Of a stretch of 64,000 nucleotides of DNA, positions 52,262 to 63,199 are shown one piece after another. Below the pieces are notes generated by a model. The model had not been told where the DNA came from. It worked only from the letters and a program-made list of their open reading frames with translations, and made no database searches. Both the position numbers and the translations under genes were made by a program. The DNA comes from Conchocele bisecta (Eukaryota; Mollusca; Bivalvia; Lucinida; Thyasiridae): positions 214,288,506-214,352,505 of the forward strand of contig CM055265.1 of NCBI GenBank assembly GCA_029237695.1. Reading direction: 5' to 3'. The stretch's first letter is position 1. Each line of letters starts with the position of its first letter.

Positions 52262-54860
52262 AAAACATGATGAAACTAGAAATGGACGCTTGTCGACAAG
52301 CGCATGTGTATCCCCCTCCCCAGATACACAAGTAGTTTGAAACAAGAGGGCCATGATGGCCCTAATTCGCTCACCTGACTCCATGAACACCAGAGGAGAA
52401 TGTGACATTGAGTTCATGTGTTTTAAAAAAATTGTGCTATTTTTAGATGGCGGTCATCTTGGATTAAGCGATGACTCTCATTTTACAAAATCTGAAAATG
52501 CTTCACCCAGCATCGGCCATGTGGTTCCTGAGAAAAAATTGTTAAAAATCTTGAATAAATGGACCTTTTGGTGGCCATCATGGAAGACATAATCATCCGA
52601 TTCCGACATATATTGCACCAGAGTGATCGCCTCATTGATACCTTCAATTTGATATATGACATGACCATATTCAGTCAAAAATAAAATTTGACCCCAATTT
52701 GACCCCACGGGCCACGCCCATTTTTGACCCCGGGGTCACCATTTTAACAACTTTCAAAGAGCAATCTACATCGATCATTCCTACCAAGTTTCGTCGAAAT
52801 CCGGCTAGCGGTTCATGAGAAGAAGATTTTTTAAGAATTTATGCTATTTTTAGACAGCGGCCATCTTGGATTAGCGATGACCTCCATTTTAACAAATCTG
52901 AAAAGGCTTCACCCATGGACCATAACTTTTAAGTTTGGCTACCATGGGCCAATCGGTTCATGTGAAGAAGAATTTTGAAATCTCTAATAAAAGAACGACC
53001 TTTTGACATTTCGGCGGCCATCTTGGATGACATAACAATCCGATTTTGACAAAAAATGTACCAGAGTGATCGCCTCATTGATACCTTCGATTTGATATAT
53101 AACATGACCATATTCGGTCAAAAATAAAATTTGACCCCACGGGCCACGCCCATTTTTGACCCCGGGGTCACCATTTTAACAACTTTAAAAGAGCATTGTA
53201 CATCAATCATTCCTACCAAGTTTCGTCGAAATCCGGCTAGCGGTTCATGAGAAGAAGATTTTTTAAGAATTTATGCTATTTTTAGACGGCTGCCATCTTG
53301 GATTAGCGATGACCTCCATTTTAACAAATCTGAAAAGGCTTCACACATGGACCATAACTTTTAAGTTTGGCTACCTACCATGGGCCAAGCGGTTCATGTG
53401 AAGAAGAATTTTGAAATCTCTAATAAAAGAACGACCTTTTGACCTTTTGGCGGCCATCTTGGATGACATAACAATCCGATTTCGACAGAAAATGCACCAG
53501 AGTGATCGCCACATTGATACCTTCAATTTGATATATGACATGACCATATTCGGTCAAAAAATAAAAATTTGATGACCCCAATTTGACCCCATGGGCAACG
53601 CCCATTTTTGACCCCGGGGTCACCATTTTAACAACTTTGAAAGAGCAATGTACATCGATCATTCCTACCAAGTTTCGTCGAAATCCGGCAAGCGGTTCAT
53701 GAGAAGAAGATGTTTTAAGAATGTATGCTATTTTTAGACGGCGGCCATCTTGGATTAGCGATGACCTCCATTTTAACAAATCTGAAAAGGCTTCACCCAT
53801 GGACCATAACTTTTAAGTTTGGCTACCGTGGGTCAAGCGGTTCATGTGAAGAAGAATTTTGAAATCTCTAATAAAAGAACGACCTTTTGACCTTTCGGCG
53901 GCCATCTTGGATGACATAACAATCCGATTTCGAAAAAAAATGCACCAGAGTGATCGCCTCATTGATACCTTCAATTTGATATATGAAATGACCATATTCT
54001 GTCAAAAATAAAATTTGACCCCAATTTGACCCCACGGGCCACACCCATTTTTGACCCCAGGGTCACCATTTTAACAAATTTGAAAGAGCAATGTACATCG
54101 ATCATTCCTACCAAGTTTTGTCGAAATCCGGTTGGCGGTTCTTGAGAAGAAGATTTTTTAAGAATTTGTGCTATTTTTAGACGGCGGCCATCTAGGATTA
54201 CGTAATGACGTCATTTTAACAATTTTGTAATCCCTCTACCTAAGGACCATGACCATGAAGTTTGGTGACTATAGACCCAATGGTTACCGAGGAGAAGACG
54301 TTTGAAAATGTTCACGGACGACGACGGACGCCGGACGACGGACGACGACGGACGACGGACACATTGCGGTAACAATAGCTCACATGAGCTTCGCTCAGGT
54401 GAGCTAAAAAGGGTGTTCGAGTTATGCTTCGGAGACAAAATCAGTGACGGAAAAAACAAAGGGAGATAACTAAAAAATTAGTGATGCAAGAGTTGTCATT
54501 CTTGCGTGCGACACACCTTTGGGTCGTCTTCTATGCATGTGTGAAGTTTAATAAACTAGAAAATGTGTTCATAGAACACGGATGTCCCACATATCGCTTT
54601 GATAATAAATGAGGCCAAATTCCAAGTCAAAATTTTCTTTTACCTGAGCGTTAAAGTTTTTGAAGCACCAAGTATGTGACCTTGACCCTGGGCTTGGCGG
54701 GGGCAGGACGAACGTGGATTTGGCATAGGGCGGTAGTGAACCATCAGAGCAATGTCTATATGAAATATGAAGCAGATCGGTCGAAGGATGAAGAAATTAT
54801 GAGACATTTACCCGAGTGTTAAAGTTTTGTGACGGACGGACGGACGGACGGACGGGACGC
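52262..54860 (+). mobile_element. Repeat element R1, split by Q2
   Basis: Left part 52265-52340 (AAACTAGAAATGGACGCTTG, TCGACAAGCG, CAGATACACAAGTAGTTTGA) and right part from 54407 (AAGGGTGTTCGAGTTATGCT, GACGGAAAAAACAAAGGGAG, the TGTGACCTTGACCCTGGGCT core, then (GGAC)n). An uninterrupted copy at 56243 shows the two parts are contiguous. Contains the palindrome CGCTTGTCGACAAGCG. Confidence 0.8.
52341..54406 (+). mobile_element. Repeat element Q2 (2.07 kb)
   Basis: Head AACAAGAGGGCCATGATGGC, tail CTCACATGAGCTTCGCTCAG, GTGAGCT. About four internal ~443-bp units, with the GACGACGGAC run at 54317-54360. Identity with Q1 is high in head and tail. The interruption of R1 gives exact borders inside an A-run, without a long target duplication. 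Confidence 0.88.
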
Positions 54861-55735
54861 ACGTTCCTACGAATGAATACTTGTTGGGTTTTTACTGTAC
54901 AAAAATACCCAACAAGAGTACCCAACACTATCCTAACCCTACCCAATAAGATCCCCGTACGCTTACAACAAGTACCCATTCGTGTGTGCGGACGGACGGA
55001 CGGACGGACGGACGGACGGACGGACGTTCAGACGGACGGACGGACGGACGGACGTTCTTACGAGAGCTACATTGTGAGGTTATTTCCTTTGATGTTTACA
55101 CTGTGGGGTTAACCTCACAATGTAGCAACTTATTCCGTTATTTTCTTCCTTAACGATTCTCTTACGGAATAAATCGCATAATATGCAAATGAGCTAGCCA
55201 TTAGTTAATTATATTTGAAAAACACTTATCCAAGTGTCTTAAATAGGGCGGTGGGTAGGTTTCAGCACAACACAGCAACCTCACAATGTAGCTCTCGTAA
55301 GTACGGACGGACGGACGGACGGACGTTCTTACAAATGGATACTTATGTGGCTTATCACATGTTAAATATTAGCCACATAAAACGATTTTTAGCCACATAA
55401 AAGGATTTTTTAGGTGGCTAATTGTAACCAACCCTATCCTTTACTAAGTCCATAACCCTGTGGGGCTAGCCACATAAGTACCCTAATGTGTGCCCGGACG
55501 GACGGACGGACGAACGTTCTTACATTAGGGTACTTATGTGGCTTATCACATGTTAAATATTAGCCACATAAAACGATTTTTAGCCACATAAAATGATTTT
55601 TTAGGTGGCTAATTGTAACCAACCCTATCCTTTAACAAGTCCATAACCCTGTGGGGCTAGCCACATAAGTACCCTAATGTGTGCCCGGACGGACAGATGG
55701 ACGGACGTGCGGACGGACGGACGGACAAGGGTAAC
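54829..55735 (+). repeat. Array of inverted-repeat cassettes separated by (GGAC)n
   Basis: Four cassettes (54865-54985, 55056-55301, 55326-55494, 55516-55684) each start ACGTTC(C/T)TAC-like and end near GTGTG(C)CCGGAC or GTAAGTACGGAC. Each has inverted ends (AATACTTGTTGGG/CAACAAGTACC; GCTACATTGTGAGGTTA/TAACCTCACAATGTAGC; ACTTATGTGGCT/AGCCACATAAGT), and (GGAC)n tracts sit between them. Cassettes 3 and 4 are near-identical. Confidence 0.8.
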
Positions 55736-56242
55736 ACTAAATGCCCCCTCCACTATCGTGGTGGGGCATAAAAATATTCCAAAGGGTGTTCGACTTATGC
55801 TCTGGATACAAAATCAGAGCACGAAACAACAAAGGGAGATAAGTAAACAAGAATTCCGCAGAATCAGATGCCTCGCCTTGTCCCGCCTTGACCTCGAGCC
55901 TGGGCCCGAAAGCAATTTTCACTGGCCCGAACATATTATACAATTATTGACTAGTGAGCCATAGAATATCAGATTATATTCTATGGCTCACTAGTCAATA
56001 ATTGTTTTATTATATGATAATTGTCTGTATATAGCACTTACGACCTTATGCTACTAGACAAAAATTGAAAAAGAATTTGAAAAAAAAAATGAATATTTTT
56101 TTTTTAAAAATTAAAAATAATAATGCTTGTTACTGGAGCCCAGAATTTTTTTTTAATAGTCCTATATTTATCTACATATATCTGCACAGGTCCACATAAT
56201 GCCACAATATTTTCAACACAGTTTACGGAAATGTAATATACA
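55736..56242. other. Mixed repeat spacer with hairpin at 55941-56003
   Basis: GGGTGTTCGACTTATGCTCT and ACAACAAAGGGAGATAAG are element R fragments. The hairpin ACAATTATTGACTAGTGAGC .. GCTCACTAGTCAATAATTGT is perfect over ~30 nt with a short AT-rich loop. No gene. Confidence 0.6.
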
Positions 56243-57143
56243 AAAAAAAAATAAACTAGAAATGGACGCTTGTCGACAAGCGCATATGTATCCCCCTCCA
56301 CAGATACACAAGTAGTTTGAAAAAAGGGTGTTCGAGTTATGCTCCGGAGAAAAAATCAGTGACGGAAAAAACAAAGGGAGATAACTAAAAAATTAGTGAT
56401 GCAAGAGTTGTCATTCTTGCGTGACACATCTTTAGGGTTGTGGTCTATGCAAGTGTGAAGTTTCATGAAAATATTTCAAAGGGTGTTCGAGTTATGCTCC
56501 AGACACGAAATCAGTGCACGAAACAACAAAGGGAGATAACTAAGAAATTAACAACGCAAGGGTTGTCATTCTTACGTGCGACACACCTTTGGGTCGTCTT
56601 CTATGCATGTGTGAAGTTTAATAAACTAGAAAATGTGTTCATAGAACACGGATGTCCCACATATCGCTTTGATAATAAATGAGGCCAAATTCCAAGTCAA
56701 AATTTTCTTTTACCTGAGCGTTAAAGTTTTTGAAGCACCAAGTATGTGACCTTGACCCTGGGATTGGCGGGGCAGAACGAACGTGGATTTGGCACAGGGC
56801 GGTAGAGGACCATTAGAGCAATGCGTATATGAAATATGAAGCTGATCCGTGAAAGAAAACAGAAATTATAAGATATTTACCCGAGCGTTAAAGTTTTTGA
56901 AGCACTAAGTATGTGACCTTGACCCTGGGCTTGGCTGGGGCAGGAAGAACGTGGATTTGGCACAGAGCGGTAGTGAACCATCAGAGCAATGTGTATATGA
57001 AATATGAAGCAGATCGGTCGAAGGATGAAGAAATTATGAGACATTTACCCGAGTGTTAAAGTTTTGTGACGGACGGACGGACGGACGGACGGACGGACGG
57101 GACGCACGTTCCTACGAATGAATACTTGTGGGTTTTTACTGTA
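56243..57143 (+). mobile_element. Repeat element R2
   Basis: AAACTAGAAATGGACGCTTG, TCGACAAGCG, then AGTAGTTTGAAAAAAGGGTG uninterrupted. It has two successive CAAAGGGAGATAACTAA blocks, then two ~168-bp units (TATGTGACCTTGACCCTGGG, GGACCATTAGAGCAATGCG), then (GGAC)n at 57071-57100 and the start of a cassette (ACGTTCCTACGAATGAATAC). Confidence 0.75.
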
Positions 57144-57418
57144 TAAAAATCAGAATTGTTCAATGTAAAATTAGTTTCTGTGAATACTTACCTGTTATAT
57201 GTTGCTATATAGCTTCTATTGGGCTACCCATTCCGAATACAATTTATTGACCCGCATTTAGTCCGCATTTATACCTGTCCCATCACATCTCGACCGCGCA
57301 TGCGCGCACGTGAGACTTCCTCTTTGCGATAGAAAAAAACTCTCACCTTGCGGGGTGGGAGGTGGGTGTTAAATACATATAACAGGTAAGTATTCACAGA
57401 AACAAATTTTACATTGAA
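57144..57418. mobile_element. Inverted-repeat element, possible DIRS terminal-repeat derivative
   Basis: CAATGTAAAATTAGTTTCTG with TGAATACTTACCTGTTATAT is inverted at the right as ATATAACAGGTAAGTATTCA, CAGAAACAAATTTTACATTG. Between the arms are GCGCATGCGCGCACGTGAG and a short 66-codon minus-strand frame. CTGTGAATACTTA and CCTGTTATATGTTG also occur at 60223 and 60148 beside the DIRS-like element. The DIRS link is inference. Confidence 0.6.
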
Positions 57419-58324
57419 CAAGAAACGAGGCAAAGCCACGAAGGCCAGGTTTTTTCCAAGCATGGACACTTGGATAACATAATTATACCCACTTTTTGTA
57501 GACTAGATGGCCGTGGCCTGCATGTCGCGCCTTGGGGCGAGGCATGGACACTAAAAAAATAGATATAGTAGATGGAAAAACTTTAACGAAAAAACTTTAA
57601 CCGGACACACGGACATACGGACGGACGGACGTATGCCAAAATGCCGACGATATCGCGCTTTCCGCAAGCGGGTGCGACAATGATGATAAACACCCATGTG
57701 AAGTATCAAGGAATAATGGGTGAAGCAGTTGCAGAGATATAGTACACGAAAAAACTTTAACAAATAAATTCAAAGTAATTTGACCTTGACATTGCGCACA
57801 GGGGCCGCACGGTTGGGGGTTAGAGTGAAAATATGGACGATGATAAACACCCATGTGAAGTTTCAAGGTAATGGGCGAAGCAGTTGCAGAGATATAGTAT
57901 AACAAAAAAGTTTTAACCAAAAAATTTAACCAGACGTACGTTAAAAAGTTAACGTTGAAAATGGCTAAGTCAATTACGTAGAAATAATAGGTGAAAGTAA
58001 AAAAATGGTCACATGTTGGATAGTTGTATGTGGTAGGCACCCCTTGGTTATGAAGCTGTGAAAGTTTGGTGGTCCTAGGTGGTACAGTACCAAAGAAATG
58101 GACTTAAACGCGGAAAAAATGGGCCAAGTTAAAAAAAAAGTAACATGTTGGATAGTGATATGTGGTGGGCACTCCTTGATTATGAAGCCGTGAAAGTTTG
58201 GTGGTCCTAGGTGGTACAGTACCAAAGAAATGGACTTAAATACGAAAACTTAACATTGAAAACGCGAAAACTTAACATTGAAAATGGCTAAGTCGATTGC
58301 GCGGAAAAAATGGGTCAAGTTAAA
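57419..58324 (+). mobile_element. Repeat element P2 (truncated by P3)
   Basis: Head AACAAGAAACGAGGCAAAGC, CACGAAGGCCAGG. Modules GCAGTTGCAGAGATATAGTA, TTTGGTGGTCCTAGGTGGTA, AACATTGAAAATGGCTAAGT. No CCGCC tail; it is followed directly by the head of P3. Confidence 0.75.
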
Positions 58325-60065
58325 AACAAGAAACGAGGCAAAGCCACGAAGGCCAGGTTTTTTCCAAGCATAGACACTTGGATAACATAATTATACCCAC
58401 TTTTTGTAGACTAGATGGCCGTGGCCTGCATGTCGCGCCTTGGGGCGAGGCATGGACACTCAAAAAATAGATATAGTAGATGGAAAAACTTTAACCAAAA
58501 AACTTTAACCGGACACACGGACTAACGGACGGACGTATGCCAAAATGCCGACGATATCACGCTTTCCACAAGCAGGTGTGACAATGATGATAAACACCCA
58601 TGTGAAGTATCAAGGTATTGGGTGAAGCAGTTGCAGAGATATAGTACACGAAAAAACTTTAACAAAAAAATTCAAAGTAATTTGACCTTCACATTGGGCA
58701 CAGGATCGCGCTTTCCGTAAGCAGGTGCGACAATGATGATAAACACCATGTGAAGTATCAAGGTATTGGGTGAAGCAGTTGCAGAGATATAGTACACGAA
58801 AAAACTTTAACAAAAAAAATTCAAAGTAATTTGACCTTCACATTGGGCACAGGATCGCGCTTTCCGCAAGCAGGTGCGACAATGATGATAAACACCCATG
58901 TGAAGTATCAAGGTATTGGGTGAAGCAGTTGCAGAGATATAGTACACGAAAAAACTTTAACAAAAAAATTCAAAGTAATTTGACCTTCACATTGGGCACA
59001 GGATCGCGCTTTCCGCAAGCAGGTGCGACAATGATGATAAACACCCATGTGAAGTATCAAGGTATTGGGTGAAGTAGTTGCAGAGATATAGCACACAAAA
59101 AAACTTTAACAAAAAAAATCAAAGTAATTTGACCTTGACATTGGGCACAGGATCGCGCTTTCCGCAAGCAGGTGCGACAATGATGATAAACACCCATGTG
59201 AAGTATCAAGGTATTGGGTGAAGCAGTTGCAGAGATATAGTACACAAAAAAAACTTTAACAAAAAAATTCAAAGTAATTTGACCTTGACATTGGGCACAG
59301 GGGCCGCACGGTTGGGGTTAGAATGAAAATATGGATGATGATAAACACCCATGTGAAGTTTCAAGGTAATGGGCGAAGCAGTTGCAGAGATATAGTATAA
59401 CGAAAAAGTTTTAACCAAAAAACTTTAACCAGACGTAGGTTAAAAAGTTAACGTTGAAAATGGCTAAGTGAATTATGTAGAAATAATAGGTGAAGGTAAA
59501 AAAATGGTCACATGTTGGATAGTTGTATGTAGTAGGCACCCCTTGATTATGAAGCTGTGTTTAAATTTGGGTGGTCCTAGGTGGTACAGTACCAAAGAAA
59601 TGGACTTAAACACGAAAACTTAACATTGTAAACGAACGAAAAACTTACATTGAAAATGGCTAAGTCGACTGCGCGGAAAAAATGGGTGAAGTTAAAAAAA
59701 AAAGTAACATGTTGGATAGTAATATGTGGTGGGTACCCCTTGATTATGAAGCTGTGAAAGTTTGGTGGTCCTAGGTGGTACAGTACCAAAGAAATGGACT
59801 TAAACACGAAAACTTAACATTGTAAACGCGAAAACTTAACATTGAAAATGGCTAAGTCGACTACGCGGAAAAAATGGGTGAAGTTAAAAAGAAAGTAACA
59901 TGTTGGATAGTGATATGTGGTGGGCACCCCTTGATTATGAAGCTGTGAAAGTTTGGTGGTCCTAGGTGGTACAGTAACAAAGAAATGGACTCAAACACGA
60001 AAACTTAACATTGATTGTGGACGCCGCCCGCCCGCCCGCGCCCGCCCGCCCACCCGCACCCGCCC
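58325..60065 (+). mobile_element. Repeat element P3 with ~149-bp tandem core
   Basis: Same head as P2. Then about five units of ~149 bp (ATCGCGCTTTCCGCAAGCAG, GTGCGACAATGATGATAAAC, AAGTATCAAGGTATTGGGTG, AATTTGACCTTCACATTGGG), then several AAAATGGCTAAGTCG / CCTAGGTGGTACAG modules. The tail is GTGGACGCCGCC with a CCCGCCCG-rich stretch to about 60065. No coding region supported. Confidence 0.8.
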
Positions 60066-60958
60066 GCCCGGATTTCGCCAATCCAATAGCCTGGATTTTT
60101 TTTCAAAAAACCTGGCTAAAAATTATGATTTCTTTATCATACTTCCCTGTTATATGTTGGTAGAATTTGTCTCCAAGGTGGGAAGGTAAGGTGATACAGA
60201 AATCAGAAAAGAATAATTCGTTCTGTGAATACTTAACCTAGGATCAATAAATTACTCACCAACTCTTTGTAGATGACTGCTGGGCCCCGTCTTAAGCAGC
60301 GACCCCACTATTCGCTCCCAGAATATGCCTGTTTCACTCTAGTAACTCCAGCAATGTCTTCTGGACTGCTTGATTCTCGTCCCATCCGTGTCTCAACATA
60401 CTGAATGTGACAACTTCTAGCAGTTTAGCGTAATGTCATCCACACTTAATGTCTTAGAATAATATTCCCAGTCTCTACACTGAATCTAATAATGTCCACA
60501 ATTGTCTTAATTTCTCATTCCGTTTCTCACAATTTAAACGACTCCACTAATCATCCATATATACTGACAATTATATACATTTACTATCAAAAATTTACAG
60601 TACATATTATCAGTGACCCCAGATGACTGGTCATACTGTCTTCTAGTGTCATGATAATGATACGGTTAGTGCACAAGAGCACAGGGAATTCTCCGGTACC
60701 CTCTCCGGACCTTACAATCCTTGTTAACAATCTACAATTGTACATACACATTAATTCCTTATCCAGACTGGCATTAACTAGTTATGTAAAATATAAAACA
60801 ATTTTTATTTTTGAAAACTTTTCTAAAACATAACTCTAGCTACCGGTAGTTGAGAACTAGCTAATAGTTCTGCCAATCTGAATATATTCCCCACTTTGTT
60901 ATCCTGAACTGGATCCAATAGCCCAGAATAACAAAAAAGGCTTCTAATCGAGCCTTTT
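60066..60958. other. Region beyond the DIRS recombinase, no gene
   Basis: Contains CCTGTTATATGTTG (60148) and CTGTGAATACTTA (60223), possible remnants of a DIRS inverted terminal repeat. The hairpin AAAAAAGGCTTCTAATCGAG, CCTTTTTT at 60935-60960 could act as a 3' end signal for the minus-strand unit. Remainder unique-looking. Confidence 0.45.
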
Positions 60959-62050
60959 TTACACATTATGTTCCTCACTCGCGACAACCCTGCCAGCTGC
61001 GACTAAGGGATCCAATGTGTAAATATCTGCACTCTGTGAAGTTAGTGTGCGCAAATAAAACCTCGAAAAAGTAGAATGAGATCTCCATGATGCCGCTTCC
61101 ATTATCTTCTCCATGGGTACTCTATTTAGGAAAGCCCAAGAGGTCGAAACTGCTCTGACCTCACGTGCCTTAACTTTCAACTTCTTGAGTGTCTGTCTTA
61201 CCCGAAGAAGACTGATATGCTCTGCGAATCGCTAGAGATACCCACCTTGACACCGATGCTTTGGACAGATCCTGATCACCTTTGCACGGGATAAACAGCC
61301 TTCTGCGTCTACGTCTCAACCTTTTAGTCATTGAGACGTAGTGCCGTATCGCCCTGACTGGGCATAGCGTGGTCTCTGTCACTGATAACTGACCTGATTT
61401 GGACAGGGCAGGAATCACGAATGGTATGGGATGCTTACCTGGAACCTGAGTTTTAGCAAGGAAACCTACTTCGCAACATAGGGTAACGGAGTCCTTGCTA
61501 AAAACCAGATTCTGATCTTCCATAGACAGAGCGTGCAATTCCCCCCTCCTTTTCGCCGAAGCGAAAGCGAGGAGGAACACCGTCTTGACTGACCAGTCGA
61601 GGAGGGAAGCATGTGACATGGGTTCATATGGAGCCTTGGTCAAGGCCCATAGCACTACAGTCAGATTCCATTTGGGGGTGATTGTCCTAGCTACTGGCCT
61701 TTCTCTAGTAAAAAAAGAAATCAACGCCGATAACCTAGGATCTGACCCAATGTTACATTGGAGCCTGACTGTACCTCAAACAGCTGGCTAATGCCGACCT
61801 GTATCCCTTAATAGTTGATGCCGATGCTTTCCTGTCATCGAACAAAAACCTAAGGAATTCCCCTACTTCTCCTATAGCTGGACTGAGTGGATTAACTTGC
61901 CTCTGCTTAGACCAATTAACCCAGACCCTCCATTTTGCGTCGTAGCAAGCTGTAGTAGATGGCCGCCTTGCCCATGCGATGATTGCTGCAGCTTGCCGCG
62001 AAAACTTATCCTTTCTGATTCCCTTCCTGATAGCCTCCAAGCGTGAAGGT
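60959..62050 (-). pseudogene. DIRS-type tyrosine recombinase, frameshifted
   Basis: Minus-strand frames give a tyrosine recombinase as found in DIRS retrotransposons, where it integrates circular cDNA. N-terminal SAM-like part: ARRPSTTACYDAKWRVWVNW .. VGEFLRFLFDD .. STIKGYRSALASCLRYS. Catalytic part: FASAKRRGELHALS (first Arg). C-terminal part: VRAVSTSWAFLNRVPMEKIM, AASWRSHSTFSRFYL (Tyr in RFYL). The HxxR box reads REVR, so the usual His is Arg. Frame changes near 61755 and 61190, plus one near 62040 from the preceding domain, break the protein, so it is inactive as read. Some shifts could be sequence errors. The methyltransferase gene of some DIRS groups was not seen. Confidence 0.8.
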
Positions 62051-62993
62051 TCAGAATGTGAGGACTTGCATGTTGGGACAGCAGTCTGGGAGACACTGGA
62101 AGTACCGCCGGCTGTTCCACTAGTAGATCCAGTATGTTGGAAAACCAACTTCTCGTTGGCCAACACGGAGCCACTAGTGTGACCTGGCAGTTTGAAAGAC
62201 GAATCTTCCGCAACACCTGAGTCAGTAGGACAAATGGAGGAAATGCGTATCCGTCCACTTGGTTCCACGACAAGGACATTGCATCTACCCCCCATGCCCT
62301 GGAGTCCGGTACCGGAGACACATACATTGGAAGCTGATTGTTCATCCTGGTCGCAAACATATCCACCTGTTGATTACCTCGCTGGCAACTGTCTTTGACA
62401 GCGACCACTCGGTAAGAACTGGTGACCCCACCCTCGACAGATAGTCCGCCAGAATATTGGACTTCCCCGTAATGTGTCTCGCCTGCAGTACTATCTCGTT
62501 CTGGTGACACCAGATAAGTAATGCTCTGGCCTCCAGACACAGGCTCACAGACCGAGTGCCGCCTTGCCTGTTCAGATATGCCACGACTGTAGTGTTGTCC
62601 GTGGCTATCTGCACTACTTTTCCCCTTACTTGGGAAAGTGCACTTGCTAGGGACAATGTTACTGCCCTCAACTCCAGCATATTGATATGGCACCCTGTCC
62701 ATTCCTCCGTCCATATCCCTGAGAACACCAGTCCGAGAGGCTCCAGGTGAGCTCCCCACCCCGAGTTGGAGGCGTCTGTGGTCAACACCAACTCCGGGTC
62801 GGGAATTGACATGGGAACCCCCTGGAGATACCACTTCCTCTGAGCCCACCGTCTGAGATGACGTTTGAAGTCCTTGGAAAGCGGTATCATCGTGTCCAGA
62901 GGTTGATAGTGAGGTTTCCAGTGGAATAGCAAATATATCTGCAGGGGTCGTAGATGTAGAGTAGACGCCCTAGACACATCATATCTGCTGCTG
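62040..62993 (-). pseudogene. DIRS-type RNase H and connector, 5'-truncated
   Basis: Minus strand. The RNase H domain has all four expected acidic sites: TTDASNSGWGAHL, INMLELRAV, QIATDNTTVVAYLNRQGG and HITGKSNILADYLSR. It degrades RNA in the RT hybrid. A frame change near 62390 leads into the connector typical of DIRS polyproteins: VDMFATRMNNQLPMYVSPVP, DAMSLSWNQVDGYAFPPFVL, LVAPCWPTRSWF, LHAWRLSG. Upstream, LHLRPLQIYLLFHW is the end of the RT thumb region, but the RT catalytic domain is absent: homology stops at about 62993. Read order RT(end)-RH-YR fits DIRS rather than Gypsy. Confidence 0.82.
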
Positions 62994-63002
62994 AGTTCAA
63001 GA

Positions 63003-63199
63003 CTCGTTCTGGTGACACCAGATAAGTAATGCTCTGGCCTCCAGACACAGGCTCACAGACCGAGTGCCGCCTTGCCTGTTCAGATATGCCACGACTGTAG
63101 TGTTGTCCGTGGCTATCTGCACTACTTTTCCCCTTACTTGGGAAAGTGCACTTGCTAGGGACAATGTTACTGCCCTCAACTCCAGCATATTGATATGGC
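63003..63199 (-). repeat. Exact 197-bp direct copy of RNase H segment
   Basis: Positions 63003-63199 match 62495-62691 base for base by eye (offset 508). The copy encodes MLELRAVTLSLASALSQVRG through TDNTTVVAYLNRQGG on the minus strand and ends abruptly at a G9 run (63199-63209). Confidence 0.9.

Larger units (their letters stand above)
60120..63199 (-). mobile_element. Decayed DIRS-like retrotransposon
   Basis: Encloses the RNase H and tyrosine recombinase remnants. DIRS elements lack integrase and use split or inverted terminal repeats; only possible terminal fragments (60148, 60223) are visible here. RT is missing and a 197-bp RNase H segment is repeated at the truncated end. The element is therefore non-autonomous. 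Confidence 0.75.

Noticed and set aside
53420..53800. 126-codon minus-strand frame in element Q2
   Set aside because: Parallel copies of the same repeat in Q1 and Q2 carry different frameshifts and stops, so the frame is not conserved.
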